Shown: positions 40,639 through 49,373 of the stretch, piece by piece
Layout of the letters: each line of letters opens with the position of its first letter
Position numbering within the stretch: the first letter of the stretch is position 1
DNA from: Streptomyces liliiviolaceus
GTDB lineage: Bacteria > Actinomycetota > Actinomycetes > Streptomycetales > Streptomycetaceae
Assembly: GCF_018070025.1 (NCBI RefSeq)
Contig: NZ_JAGPYQ010000002.1
Coordinates: forward strand, 1,426,001-1,490,000
Length of the DNA: 64,000 nt
Direction: 5' to 3'
Translations under genes and position numbers: made by a program
The notes under the pieces: generated by a model
Database searches by the model: none
Seen by the model: only the letters and a program-made list of their open reading frames with translations
What the model was told of the DNA's origin: nothing

Positions 40639-41376
40639 TCATGGTGTGTGGCCTGTCAGGTGTGCGTAGACGACGACGTTGTCCGCGTAGTGGTTACGGG
40701 CCTTGGAGTACGTGCCGCCGCAGGTGATGAGGCGCAGTCCGGCATGGTCGATGTTGCGGTAGACGTCGATGGTCGGGAACTTGTTCTTGGGGTACTGGGC
40801 CACGCGGTCGACCGCGAAGTGCGCGGTGGTGCCGTCCTGTCGGGCGACGTCGACGGTGTCGCCGCGTTCGAGGGTGGCGAGGTCGAAGAAGACGGCGCGG
40901 CTGCCGTTCCAGGTGACGTGACCGGCGATGACGGCGGGCCCCTCGGCGCCGGGGGTGGGGCCGGGCGTGTACCAGCCTGCTTTCGCCGGGTCCCGTGGTG
41001 TCTGCATGGCGCTCTTCCCGTCCAGCCCGAGGCGTTCCAGGCCGGACGACGCCTTGATCGCGGGGATGTTCACCCGCACGGGCGGGGAACTGGGCAGCGG
41101 CGTAACCCGGTTGGTCGCCACGTCGGACCGCGGGGCCCGCTGCCCCGGCGGCGAGGCTGCGGGTGACGTGGGTGCCGTGGGGCCGGACACGGCGGGCGGC
41201 GCGGGTTGTTGACGTACCGCGCCCAGTGCCAGCAGTGATCCGCCGACCACCAGCAGGGCCATGGCCGCGATCAGCACGGCTCCCCGCAGACCCCGGCGTA
41301 CCGGGGCCTGCGGGGAGCCGTGGGCAGGATCGTCAGGCATCGGTGGGGTGTCGGGACCGTCCTGGGGCCTGCTCAC
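40639..41376 (-). CDS. Class F sortase
   Basis: A 245-residue membrane-anchored transpeptidase. The start is GTG 41376 with AAGGAG seven bases before it. It has a short cytoplasmic N-terminus, one transmembrane helix at ~32-54 (AVLIAAMALLVVGGSLLALG), a Pro/Ser-rich linker, then the sortase barrel. The catalytic His153 is in VIAGHVTW, and Cys219 is in LRLITCGGTYSKARNHYADN with the Arg eight residues on. Class F enzymes are typical of actinobacteria. It lies 48 bases after a gene encoding a secreted protein with a C-terminal helix and basic tail, its likely substrate. Confidence 0.9.
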   Translation of the reverse strand: MSRPQDGPDTPPMPDDPAHGSPQAPVRRGLRGAVLIAAMALLVVGGSLLALGAVRQQPAPPAVSGPTAPTSPAASPPGQRAPRSDVATNRVTPLPSSPPVRVNIPAIKASSGLERLGLDGKSAMQTPRDPAKAGWYTPGPTPGAEGPAVIAGHVTWNGSRAVFFDLATLERGDTVDVARQDGTTAHFAVDRVAQYPKNKFPTIDVYRNIDHAGLRLITCGGTYSKARNHYADNVVVYAHLTGHTP

Positions 41377-41424
41377 CGCGGTCTCCTTCCGTTCGGCGTC
41401 CGACGGCCGCACTGCTGATGGGTG

Positions 41425-42231
41425 TCATCCCTCGCGGCGACCGCTCAGCGCCCGACGGCGTACGGCGAACAGGACTCCGGCGCTCAGCACCGCGGCACCA
41501 CCGGCGGCCATCACACCGGGCGACTCGACGCCCTGGGTGCTTCCGGAACCGGTCTCGACGCCGCCGGACGGCATGGACCCCACGGACGCGCCCTGGAGCA
41601 TGCCGCAGTCGGCGGGAGCCGTGGCCTCCTGGGGGAGCTTGGGGTCCAGCTCGCTCTTGCCCTTGCCGAAGTCGTACTTGCCGTTGCCGTTCGGGTCGAT
41701 GCCGTGCTGGACGACGTGCAGGTCCTTGATGTGGTCGGCGACCTGCTGCGAGACGGTGATCGTGCGCTCGTAGGAGAGCTTGCCGTCCTTGTCGGCGGCC
41801 GGCATCCGGTCCACCGCCAGGCCGCTGTCCTTGGACGTGTCACCCTTGGTGGTCAGGGAGATGTTGATGTCGCCGTAGGCGGGCAGCCCCTCGGCCGTGG
41901 TGACGATTCCGTCGCCGTTCTTGTCGGCACTGGAGTCGGGGCAGTGGAAGTCGTGCCCCTTGGTGGAGCCATGTATGTGCTGGGCGTGGGGCTGGCCCGG
42001 GACCAGGCCGGACGCCTCGATCTTGACGGTCAGCTCGGTGCCGTCCAGCTGGAGCATGGCCGTTCCGTTCGCCCCGCTGTCGTTCAACTGCTTGAGGTCG
42101 ACCTGGTAGCTGTGGCCCTCCGCCTGCGAGCCGTGGCCGTCGTGGGCGAACGCCGGGGTGGCCGCTGCGAGGGTGAGGGCGGCGGGCACCGCCAGGATCG
42201 TGGTCAGCTGCCGAATCCGCGTGTGCGTCAT
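41425..42231 (-). CDS. Secreted, wall- or membrane-anchored CHRD/EF-hand-like protein
   Basis: A 268-residue exported protein. The signal peptide (MTHTRIRQLTTILAVPAALT, cleavage near PAFA-H) is followed by a His-rich beta domain (SYQVDLKQLNDSGANGTAML, HAQHIHGSTKGHDFHCP) resembling CHRD domains. Two calcium-loop-like motifs occur: DKNGDGIVTTAEG and DPNGNGKYDFGKG. The C-terminus has a Ser/Gly linker, a hydrophobic helix (VMAAGGAAVLSAGVLFAV) and RRR, the layout of a sortase signal, but no canonical LPxTG. SMPSGG lies upstream of the helix. The start is ATG 42231. It precedes the class F sortase by 48 bases, so the two are probably co-transcribed. Confidence 0.8.
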   Translation of the reverse strand: MTHTRIRQLTTILAVPAALTLAAATPAFAHDGHGSQAEGHSYQVDLKQLNDSGANGTAMLQLDGTELTVKIEASGLVPGQPHAQHIHGSTKGHDFHCPDSSADKNGDGIVTTAEGLPAYGDINISLTTKGDTSKDSGLAVDRMPAADKDGKLSYERTITVSQQVADHIKDLHVVQHGIDPNGNGKYDFGKGKSELDPKLPQEATAPADCGMLQGASVGSMPSGGVETGSGSTQGVESPGVMAAGGAAVLSAGVLFAVRRRALSGRREG

Positions 42232-42445
42232 GAGGGAACATCCCTTCCGGACAGCCTGGTGACAGTCAGTCATCAGACCGCGAGCGATTGCTGTCACTCT
42301 GTGATCCGAGACCACTTCCGAAACGGATTGGTACGGATCTCAGCGACAGTCACCGCCGTCCCGGCAGCCCCGAGTCACATAGGCCTGGAAGATCCCCGCG
42401 GAGCGAGGCCGGAGTGCGAGCGCCCGTGGACTCCGACGCCATCCG

Positions 42446-43393
42446 CTACATCGTTGTGGCCGACCCGGAGGGAAAGAATTTCCGCTTGGGCTGAACGACG
42501 GGGAACGTCATCCCGGTGAGGTCCTCGGAGACGGCCCACAGCCGCTGCTGGACAGCTGCGTCGTACGACTCCGGGCTGGAGGTGACCAGGCGGGGGTGGC
42601 CCATGATCTCGTTGCGTCCGCCGGGACCGTAGTACTGGCCACCGAGCGCGGCGGGGTCGGTCGCGGCGCGCAGGGTCGGCAGCGCGCCCATCGCCGGTGT
42701 CTGGGTGATCAGCGGTGCGAACCAGGTGAGCGGGAGGCGAAGGGCCGCGGGGGTGTTGCGGGCGAGTTCGGTGCCGGACAGGCCGGGGTGCGCGGCCATC
42801 GCGACGGTGGTGCCGTGCGCGGCGAGTCGGCGCTGCAGCTCGTACGTGAACATCAGGTTGGCCAGTTTGGACTGACCGTAGGCGCCGACCCGGCTGTACG
42901 ACCGCTCCCACTGCAGGTCGTCGAAGTGGATCGCGGCCCGGATGCGGTGGCCGGTGCTGCTGACCGTCACCACACGCGAGCCGGGCACCGGCAGCATCAG
43001 GTCCAGCAACAGCCCGGTGAGCGCGAAGTGGCCGAGGTGGTTGGTGCCGAACTGCATCTCGAAGCCGTCCCGGGTGGTCTGCTTCGGGGTGTACATCACG
43101 CCGGCGTTGTTGATCAGCAGGTCGATCCGGTCGAACCGGGACCGCAGTGCGGCCGCCGCAGTCCGGACGGAGTCGAGCGAGGTCAGGTCCAGCGCCTGCA
43201 CGCTCACGTCGCCGGTCATGCGGGCCGCGGCCTGCTCGCCCTTCTCGGCGTTGCGCACGGCGAGCACCACGCTCGCCCCGCGCTCGGCGAGGGCCTTGGC
43301 GGTCTCGTACCCCAGTCCGGTGTTGGCTCCGGTCACCACGGCCACCCGCCCGCGCTGGTCCGGAATGTTCGCCGTCGTCCACTTGTCGCCCAT
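42446..43393 (-). CDS. Short-chain dehydrogenase/reductase
   Basis: A 315-residue NAD(P)-dependent oxidoreductase of the retinol-dehydrogenase-like SDR group. The cofactor motif is VVTGANTGLGYETAKALAER (TGxxxGxG); NNAGV follows; the catalytic Ser is in VTVSSTGHRI and the YxxxK motif is YGQSK. The length and the C-terminal extension fit this group. ATG 43393 is used; a frame extending to 43444 would include operator sequence. It is divergent from a TetR regulator across 103 bases that carry matching operators, so it is the likely target. Confidence 0.9.
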   Translation of the reverse strand: MGDKWTTANIPDQRGRVAVVTGANTGLGYETAKALAERGASVVLAVRNAEKGEQAAARMTGDVSVQALDLTSLDSVRTAAAALRSRFDRIDLLINNAGVMYTPKQTTRDGFEMQFGTNHLGHFALTGLLLDLMLPVPGSRVVTVSSTGHRIRAAIHFDDLQWERSYSRVGAYGQSKLANLMFTYELQRRLAAHGTTVAMAAHPGLSGTELARNTPAALRLPLTWFAPLITQTPAMGALPTLRAATDPAALGGQYYGPGGRNEIMGHPRLVTSSPESYDAAVQQRLWAVSEDLTGMTFPVVQPKRKFFPSGSATTM

Positions 43394-43415
43394 GTCAGGC
43401 CCCTCACTCGCTAAC

Positions 43416-43483
43416 GTACCGAAGGTATCTTGCACCGACGACATTAAAGTACTCTCGGTACGTTGTCAACGTACCGCAGGTAC
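43416..43483. promoter_or_regulatory. TetR operators and overlapping divergent promoters
   Basis: GTACCGAAGGTAT (43416-43428) and GTACCGCAGGTAC (43471-43483) are near-identical sites. Between them CGGTACGTT-GTC-AACGTACCG (43456-43476) forms a perfect nine-base-arm palindrome. The minus-strand promoter for the SDR gene is clear: TTGACA (43469-43464), 17 bases, TAATGT (43446-43441). On the plus strand TTGTCA (43463-43468), 16 bases, TAAGTT (43485-43490) would start transcription at the regulator's GTG. Both promoters overlap the palindrome. Confidence 0.7.
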
Positions 43484-43496
43484 CTAAGTTAGGCTG

Positions 43497-44168
43497 GTGA
43501 TCGTGACTTTCCAGCGGGCGCGAACCGAAGAGCAGCGGGAGATCCGCCGACGGGCGATCCTCGACATGGCGTCGGCGATGCTCGACGAGATGCCCGTGGC
43601 CGCGGTCACCCTCAACGAGCTGAGCCGCCGGGTGGGCCTGGCGAAGCCGAACGTGCTGCGCTACTTCGAGTCCCGCGAGGCGGTACTGCTGGAACTGCTG
43701 GACCACTTCCTCCAGGAGTGGCTGACGGAACTGGCAGGCGAGTTGGCCGCCGGCGTCGACGAAGATCGACCCATGGCCGAGCGGGCGGAAGCGGCTGCCG
43801 AGATCCTCAGCAGTTCACTCTCCGACCGAGTGGTGCTGTGCGACCTCTTCGGCGCACAGGGCACCGTCCTCGAACGCAACGTCTCCGTCGAGGTCGTGGC
43901 ACGCTACAAGCGCGCCTCCCTGGACCGCCTGACCACCATGACCGCCCTGATCCAGAAGTACCTGCCGGAGCTGGGCGAGAGCGCGACGCTGTTCAGCCTG
44001 CAGACCATGGTGTTGGCCGGGGCCCTGTCCGCGTACAGCACACCCCCACCCAGCCTCCAGGCGGCCTACCAGGCCGAACCCGACCTGGCCCGCTTCCACT
44101 TGGAGCTGAAGGACTCCTTGAAGCTGGCCCTGACCGCAACGCTCCTGGGCGTGCTGCCGCGCAACTGA
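43497..44168 (+). CDS. TetR-family regulator
   Basis: A 223-residue regulator. The N-terminal helix-turn-helix is ILDMASAMLDEMPVAAVTLN, then ELSRRVGLAKPNVLRYFESR (residues ~21-60), and the C-terminal domain is helical. The predicted -10 (43485-43490) puts the transcription start at the GTG 43497, with no room for a ribosome site, so leaderless translation is likely; GTG 43503 is an alternative. It should repress itself and the divergent SDR gene through the sites at 43416-43483. Confidence 0.88.
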   Translation: MIVTFQRARTEEQREIRRRAILDMASAMLDEMPVAAVTLNELSRRVGLAKPNVLRYFESREAVLLELLDHFLQEWLTELAGELAAGVDEDRPMAERAEAAAEILSSSLSDRVVLCDLFGAQGTVLERNVSVEVVARYKRASLDRLTTMTALIQKYLPELGESATLFSLQTMVLAGALSAYSTPPPSLQAAYQAEPDLARFHLELKDSLKLALTATLLGVLPRN

Positions 44169-44230
44169 CAGCTGAGCTGCGCCGGGGACGGACCATGGTG
44201 GACGCGGTCCGAGGTGAACGCGGGGTGAAG

Positions 44231-44461
44231 ATGGTCTACCTGCTACTGGCCGCGACAGCGGTCGTGTCCATCGGGACAGCCGCCGTGACGGTACTGGTGC
44301 GTCGGCAGCGACACCGGACCGATTCCAGCGCTGAAGGCCGGCGCATCGAAGCGACGGCTACGAACGGCATACGCGATGCGCGCCGCCAAGCTCACGCCTA
44401 TCAGTACTTCAACGACGGTGGCGGCATCAGCGCCCTGCGGGACCGTGACTCTCGCACATAG
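44231..44461 (+). CDS. Small single-pass membrane protein
   Basis: A 76-residue protein (ATG 44231) with one helix at residues 2-24 (VYLLLAATAVVSIGTAAVTV), then a basic segment (LVRRQRHRTD) and a polar C-terminus ending GGISALRDRDSRT. The frame is open further back to ATG 44195. Upstream GAGGTG/GGGGTG is a modest ribosome site. The hydrophobic-then-basic layout and codon bias support a gene, but I do not recognise it. It lies 62 bases after the TetR gene; the following 125 bases to 44586 show nothing. Confidence 0.5.
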   Translation: MVYLLLAATAVVSIGTAAVTVLVRRQRHRTDSSAEGRRIEATATNGIRDARRQAHAYQYFNDGGGISALRDRDSRT

Positions 44462-44586
44462 CGGCCGGCGGACCGGCACGATCGACACGGACCGCCGAAG
44501 CCACCCTCTTGCCAGGTCCCGATCTCGCCTACGTCACGGCTTGACCAGCGCGTCACGCGCTCCTCGCGCTCCCCGCTCCACTCTCG

Positions 44587-45531
44587 CTACTCGACAGGCT
44601 GGTGATCGATGAATGCGGTCAACGCGTCCACCGTCGCGTCGGGCTGCTCGTCGGGAATGAAGTGTCCGGCCTCCGGGATGAAGGCGCCGGTCACGTTCTC
44701 CGCCCACGGGCCGATGGACGCGGCCATGTCGGGGATCGAGCCGTGGGAGCTGGAGATTCCCAGGACCGGGACGGTCAAGTGCCCTCGTTCGAGGGCGTCA
44801 TGGTTCTTGCGCGCCGATTCCGCGGCGTCGCGGTAGTAGGCGAGAGACGCCGAAAGACCTCCCTCGGCCGCGATGGCAGCGGCGTAATGGTCGATCTCGG
44901 CGCCGTCGAAGGTGTTCGGGGACAGTGTTTTGGCCTTCAAGAACCAGCCGACGTATTCACGTTCGCGGCCGGTGAGCAGGGTCTCGGGCAGTTCGGGCAC
45001 CAGGTGGAAGGCGAAGTGCCAGGTCTTCCAGGCCCGTTCGGGGTCCGTCGGGATGGAGTCCGGGAGGGTGACTCCGGGAATGCCGGCGTCGAGCAGAGCG
45101 ACACCATGCAGGCGCTCCTCGTACTTCAGGGCCAGCGAGAAGGCGACCCAGGCCCCGATGTCGTGGGCGACGAGCCAGTACTTCGGCACATTGATCGCAT
45201 CCAACGCAGCCTGGACACGCGAGGCGACGGTGTGCGTGTCGTAGCTCCCTCGGGGGCGCTCCGAGTGGCCCTGCCCCGGCAGGTCGATCGCGATCACGTG
45301 GAATCGCTCGGCAAGGCCCGGCATCACCTTCCGCCAAGCCCACCAGGTCTGCGGGAATCCGGCGAGCAGGACGACGGTGGGACCGGCCGGCCGGCCGCCC
45401 TCCACCGCGTGCAGGCGGATTCCTTCCGCGTCGATCCAGCGGTGGGTGAAACCCGCGAGGTCGTACAGCGGCAACCCGGGGACCGGGTTCTGGTCGCAGG
45501 AGCGGTTCGAGGCTGTGGCGTCGTCGTTCAT
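44587..45531 (-). CDS. Alpha/beta hydrolase, epoxide-hydrolase/dehalogenase type
   Basis: A 314-residue hydrolase with a cap domain. The oxyanion region is LLAGFPQTWWAWRKVMPGLA; the nucleophile is Asp124 in VAHDIGAWVAFSLA, not Ser, which places it with epoxide hydrolases and haloalkane dehalogenases. The base is the His in PEAGHFIPDEQP. ATG 45531 lies six bases after a TAGGGT (-10, 45543-45538 on the minus strand), so the mRNA is probably leaderless. A 24-base perfect palindrome overlaps the promoter, and a TetR gene is divergent. Confidence 0.88.
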   Translation of the reverse strand: MNDDATASNRSCDQNPVPGLPLYDLAGFTHRWIDAEGIRLHAVEGGRPAGPTVVLLAGFPQTWWAWRKVMPGLAERFHVIAIDLPGQGHSERPRGSYDTHTVASRVQAALDAINVPKYWLVAHDIGAWVAFSLALKYEERLHGVALLDAGIPGVTLPDSIPTDPERAWKTWHFAFHLVPELPETLLTGREREYVGWFLKAKTLSPNTFDGAEIDHYAAAIAAEGGLSASLAYYRDAAESARKNHDALERGHLTVPVLGISSSHGSIPDMAASIGPWAENVTGAFIPEAGHFIPDEQPDATVDALTAFIDHQPVE

Positions 45532-45547
45532 GCCTTGACCCTACTCC

Positions 45548-45571
45548 ATCTTGAACTGATCAGTTCAAGAT
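45548..45571. promoter_or_regulatory. Perfect 24-base palindromic operator
   Basis: The palindrome is centred on CTGATCAG and is perfect over 24 bases (inner part TTGAACTGATCAGTTCAA). The arms carry TTGAAC on each strand, usable as -35 elements for both divergent genes. It fits a TetR dimer site. Confidence 0.75.
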
Positions 45572-45620
45572 AGGATGGGCAGGGCCACAACAGCTGATCC
45601 AAGAACGAGGTGCGTGCGGG

Positions 45621-46211
45621 ATGGCCGGGAAGAAGCAGTTCGACGTGGACATCGCGCTCGACGCGGCGATGGTCCAGTTCTGGCGGGCCGGATACGCCGA
45701 CACGTCACTCGACGACCTCTCCAGGACGACCGGATTGAACCGCAGTTCCCTCTACTCCTCGTTCGGCGACAAGGACTCGCTCTACCTGCGCTGCCTGGAC
45801 CGCTACGCCGCACGGTACGGAAACAGGTACGACCAGGCGCTTTCACGTGCGCCCGAGGAACCGCTCCAGGCGGTACGGGCGTTCTTCGAGGTCACCCTGC
45901 GACGCATCGCTGACCCTGAAGTACCTGACGGATGCCTGATCGCCCAGACCGCGATGGCGGGCCCGGTGCTCAGCCCCACCATCGCCGCACACGCGAGGGA
46001 AGCGCTCGGCTCTCAGCACGCGCGGCTGCGGAACGCCCTGAACGCCTCGCAGCTGGCCGAAGCCGACGCCGAGGCTTTCGCGGTCCACCTGACGGCGGTC
46101 AACCAGTCGCTGGCCGTGATGAGCAGGAGCAAGGCGAGCCAGGAGCAGCTCCGTACGGTCATCGACATCAGCATGAACGCGCTCTCGCAGGCCCTGCAGG
46201 CCAGGAGTTAG
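45621..46211 (+). CDS. TetR/AcrR-family regulator
   Basis: A 196-residue regulator. The helix-turn-helix is ALDAAMVQFWRAGYADTSLD, then DLSRTTGLNRSSLYSSFGDK (residues ~11-52), and the C-terminal ligand domain contains VPDGCLIAQTAMAG. This is the AcrR/YxaF-like subgroup that often controls an adjacent oxidoreductase or hydrolase. ATG 45621 with GAGG upstream. It should bind the palindrome at 45548-45571 and repress itself and the divergent epoxide-hydrolase-like gene. Confidence 0.88.
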   Translation: MAGKKQFDVDIALDAAMVQFWRAGYADTSLDDLSRTTGLNRSSLYSSFGDKDSLYLRCLDRYAARYGNRYDQALSRAPEEPLQAVRAFFEVTLRRIADPEVPDGCLIAQTAMAGPVLSPTIAAHAREALGSQHARLRNALNASQLAEADAEAFAVHLTAVNQSLAVMSRSKASQEQLRTVIDISMNALSQALQARS

Positions 46212-46412
46212 TTCTTGGTGGCCGCGCGGACTCCACGAGTGCATCAGGCTCTTTTCCTCCCTCGCCTCCAGCCCTGGGTCGAGGCGAGTTCTTGCAGGAC
46301 TGATGCAGTCACGTTCTGGTCGTCAATGAGTGCTCCAGTGACACACACTGCCCCACCCCGCACGGTGGATGGCGCGTTGACCGGTAACAGCACCTTCCTT
46401 ACGGTGACGGCC

Positions 46413-47393
46413 ATGGGACACGACACCCCCCGCATCCACCACGTGGGCCACATCGTCGAGGACATGGCTCAGGCGATCAGCCTGTACGAGCGGCTGGGAT
46501 TCGCCGTTCCGCCGCCCAGTTGTCCGGCGATGTCCCGCCGCGAGGGCGCGGCGCCCGAAGCCTTCGGAGCCGCCAACACGCATGCGGATTTCCCGAGTTC
46601 CTTCCTCGAACTCGTCACGCGGGTGAAGGAAGGAGACGTCACCGGGTTGCCCGCCGACACACATCTTGTACCTCTGGAGGCGCCGGCCGAGGTGTTGTCC
46701 CTGCTTGTGGAACGGATCGGCGAGACCAGCGCCAACCTGTCCGCGTGCCTGGACCGCTTTCAGGGCATGCACATCCTCATGTTCTCGTCGCCCGCCATCG
46801 ACGCGGCAGCCGAGCGCCTGACCGCCGCCGGCGTACGGCACGGCGGGGTCAACACAGTGCGGCGAGCCGCACCCGAGGGCGCGGACTCGGTGGAGACGGT
46901 CCGGTATCTGGAGATCGACGGCGAGGGGCCCGATGCCAGGCCTGGCACGGTCGCGGAGGGGCGGGTGGGCTTCGTCGCCGACCTGGACCCCGATGTCCAA
47001 GGCGCCCGCCGCCTCAACCACCCCAACGGCGCCGTGGGACTCGTCGAGGCGACGCTCTGCGCCGCCGACGCCGATCTGGCCGCGGTTCGGCAGCGGTACG
47101 AGACGTACCTCGGCCGACCTGCACGGCAAGAGGGGCCCGCCCACGTCTTCGACCTCGATGGCGCCGCCCTGAGACTCGTGACCTTCTCGGGTCTGGCGAC
47201 CGCTCTGCCGGGCGAGCGGCCGCCCGCGCTCCCGGCGTTCGTCGCCTGCACCGTGGCCGTACAGGACCTCGCCCTCGCCAGCGACCTGCTGCGCCGCAAC
47301 GGGCTTCCCGTTCACGAAACACCGTCCGGCGACATGTTCGTGCCGGCCGAGGCCGCCCTGGGCACCGCTGTCGTCTTCCGCACCGCCCCTTGA
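46413..47393 (+). CDS. VOC-superfamily protein, two-domain
   Basis: A 326-residue protein starting at ATG 46413 (MGHDTPRIHHVGHIVEDMAQ). The first domain is a VOC half with IHHVGHIVEDMAQAISLYER. A second glyoxalase-like unit follows from ~160 to the end (VGFVADLDPDVQGARRLNHP, then VACTVAVQDLALASDLLRRN). A metal His is present in the first strand (HHVGH). The frame runs upstream to 46215, but there is no ribosome site and the sequence is not protein-like. Members include resistance and lyase enzymes; nothing nearby indicates a substrate. Confidence 0.8.
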   Translation: MGHDTPRIHHVGHIVEDMAQAISLYERLGFAVPPPSCPAMSRREGAAPEAFGAANTHADFPSSFLELVTRVKEGDVTGLPADTHLVPLEAPAEVLSLLVERIGETSANLSACLDRFQGMHILMFSSPAIDAAAERLTAAGVRHGGVNTVRRAAPEGADSVETVRYLEIDGEGPDARPGTVAEGRVGFVADLDPDVQGARRLNHPNGAVGLVEATLCAADADLAAVRQRYETYLGRPARQEGPAHVFDLDGAALRLVTFSGLATALPGERPPALPAFVACTVAVQDLALASDLLRRNGLPVHETPSGDMFVPAEAALGTAVVFRTAP

Positions 47394-47482
47394 GCTCGCT
47401 GGGATCGCCTTCGCGGCCAGGACAGGCTGTACGCGCGTGCGGACAGTTGCCATCGGGATGGGCAACCCTGCTCAGAACATGC

Positions 47483-47917
47483 TCAGTCGATACAGAACTC
47501 GTTGCCCTCGATGTCCAGCATGGGGATGCATGACTCGTTCTCCTCATCGGCGTACAACGTCTGCACGTGGGTCGCGCCGAGCGCGACCAGTCGCGCGCAC
47601 TCGGCTTCGAGCGTGGCGAGGCGCTCGTCCCCCACGAGCCCGGTGCCGACCCGGACGTCGAGATGTACTCGGTTCTTGACGACCTTGCCTTCGGGGACGC
47701 GTTGGAAGAAAAGGCGCGGGCCCACACCCGAGGGGTCACTGCAAGCGAACCATGAATCCCGCTTCTCAGGGGGCAGGGCGCTGTTGGCGTCCTCCCAGGT
47801 GGTGAATCCCTCCGGTGGCGGCGGAGCGACGTACCCCAACACCTCGCACCAGAAGCGAGCGAGCCGCTCAGGTTCCGCGCAGTCGAAGGTGACTTGGAAC
47901 TTCTTGATCGCTGACAT
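47483..47917 (-). CDS. VOC-family protein (glyoxalase-like)
   Basis: A 144-residue single-domain protein. It begins MSAIKKFQVTFDCAEPERLA, then RFWCEVLGY, and ends MLDIEGNEFCID, the usual frame of actinobacterial glyoxalase_6 proteins. The central strand KNRVHLDVRVG supplies the conserved His-Leu-Asp. It converges with the two-domain VOC gene (90-base gap). It resembles the VOC protein at 61779-62138 (same NRVHLDxR and EGNEFC motifs). Function unknown. Confidence 0.85.
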   Translation of the reverse strand: MSAIKKFQVTFDCAEPERLARFWCEVLGYVAPPPPEGFTTWEDANSALPPEKRDSWFACSDPSGVGPRLFFQRVPEGKVVKNRVHLDVRVGTGLVGDERLATLEAECARLVALGATHVQTLYADEENESCIPMLDIEGNEFCID

Positions 47918-48096
47918 CGGCGCACCGTACCGCGCGCGAGAGGAACCTGCCTCTCATTTCCTCAGGCGGATCCGCCCGCCACCCGTCGCGCACCTGGACG
48001 CGAGGGAGGGCACCGGCGAGCGGGGCTTCGGTAGAGATGCGGGAGGGACCTTGCCCATTTCGGGATCGGTGTGCGATCTTAAAGTCATCGAGTTCA

Positions 48097-48110
48097 TGGA
48101 AACGTTTCCA
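48097..48110. promoter_or_regulatory. LacI operator TGGAAACGTTTCCA
   Basis: A perfect 14-base palindrome with the central CG typical of LacI/GalR operators. It ends right before the AAGGAGG ribosome site of the LacI gene, so the protein probably represses its own operon. Confidence 0.8.
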
Positions 48111-48126
48111 CAAGGAGGTGGGGCGA

Positions 48127-49122
48127 GTGGCCACGATCAAGGATGTCGCTGCACGGGCGGGGGTCGCGCTCGGCACCGCGTCCCGGGTGCTCAGCGGCAG
48201 CAGCCAGACCTCGGCCGACTCCCGGTCCCGCGTGCTCGCCGCCGCGGCCGAACTGGGATACATCGCCAACGGGCCGGCCCGTTCTCTGCGGCGCGCCCGA
48301 ACCGACGTACTGGGGCTGCTCGTCTCGGACATCCGCAACCCGTTCTTCTCCGAGCTGGCGCACGCCGCCGAGCAGGAGGCCCGCCACCACGGCTATACCG
48401 TGCTGCTGGCCAATGCGAACGAAGACGCCGAACAGGCCGACGCCTACCTGCAGACCTTCGCCGGCCAACGCATCGACGGCCTGCTGTTCTCGCCGCAGAG
48501 CACCGTCTCGCCGCAGCTCGCTGCCACGCTCGCGTCCGGGCTGCCGCTCGTGTTCCTCAACCGCAGGATCGAGGGCGTCGACGCCCCGCTGTACGGCACG
48601 GACAACGCGCAGGGCGTGGAACAGGTGCTCGCCTGGCTGCGGAGCCGGGGCCACCACGACGTCGCCTTCGTCGGCGGTCCGGACACGATCTCCACCGGCG
48701 CCGAGCGCCGGGCCGCCTACCTCGCCGGGCGTCAGGCGCACGGCATCAACACCGATGAGCGGCTCCTGGACGCCGGTGACTTCCTGGCGGGCGGAGCGGC
48801 CGAGGCCATGTCCCGCATCCTCGACCACGATGTTCCCTTCACGGCCGTGTTCGGCGCGAACGGTCTGACCACCCTGGGCGTCGTGCGCGCGCTGCGCGAG
48901 CGGCTCGGTGCGGAACGGGCCGCCCGTATCGAGATCGTCTCCTTCGACGACCTCGACTGGTTCGAGTTCGCCTCGCCGCCCATCAGCGCGGTCCGCAACG
49001 ACGCGTCGTCGATCGGCCGCCTCGGCGTACGAGGGCTCGTCGATCTGATCGCCGGACGCCCCGCCCCCGGTCGACGCGTCCCCACCACCTTCGCCGACCG
49101 CGCCCTGCCGGCCGTCCGATGA
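48127..49122 (+). CDS. LacI-family transcriptional regulator
   Basis: A 331-residue regulator. The start GTG 48127 follows AAGGAGG (48111-48117). The helix-turn-helix and hinge are VATIKDVAARAGVALGTASR, then VLSGSSQTSADSRSRVLAAA and ELGYIANGPARSLRRARTD; the sugar-binding domain follows (LGLLVSDIRNPFFSELAHAA, FVGGPDTISTGAERRAAYLA, EIVSFDDLDWFEFASPPISA). An operator overlaps the leader. The RpiB-like isomerase and an MHS transporter follow on the same strand, suggesting control of their expression by a sugar or polyol. Confidence 0.92.
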   Translation: MATIKDVAARAGVALGTASRVLSGSSQTSADSRSRVLAAAAELGYIANGPARSLRRARTDVLGLLVSDIRNPFFSELAHAAEQEARHHGYTVLLANANEDAEQADAYLQTFAGQRIDGLLFSPQSTVSPQLAATLASGLPLVFLNRRIEGVDAPLYGTDNAQGVEQVLAWLRSRGHHDVAFVGGPDTISTGAERRAAYLAGRQAHGINTDERLLDAGDFLAGGAAEAMSRILDHDVPFTAVFGANGLTTLGVVRALRERLGAERAARIEIVSFDDLDWFEFASPPISAVRNDASSIGRLGVRGLVDLIAGRPAPGRRVPTTFADRALPAVR

Positions 49123-49373
49123 GCACCCGGATCACCGTCGGCGCCACCGGCGGCGAGACCGCCGACTCCCACGACCGTGCGGCCGTGCACCGCGCTGGTG
49201 CCCGGCGGCCGGCGCACAGTCCCCGTCAGGACCGTCGACCGCTCTTAGCCGACCGTCCGGCGTATCACCGACGCCGTACGCAGCACTCACCCCTCTCCCG
49301 CCCGGCCGCGCACCGCACCGTCCGTCCGCCACCCGGCGGAGCCGCAGCGCGCCCGCCCTGAAAGGAACAACCC

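Noticed and set aside
49119..49361. 80-codon frame overlapping the LacI stop (ATGA)
   Set aside because: The coupling is attractive, but after ~15 residues the sequence is Arg/Pro/His low complexity with no family resemblance. It may be a remnant, which I could not support.
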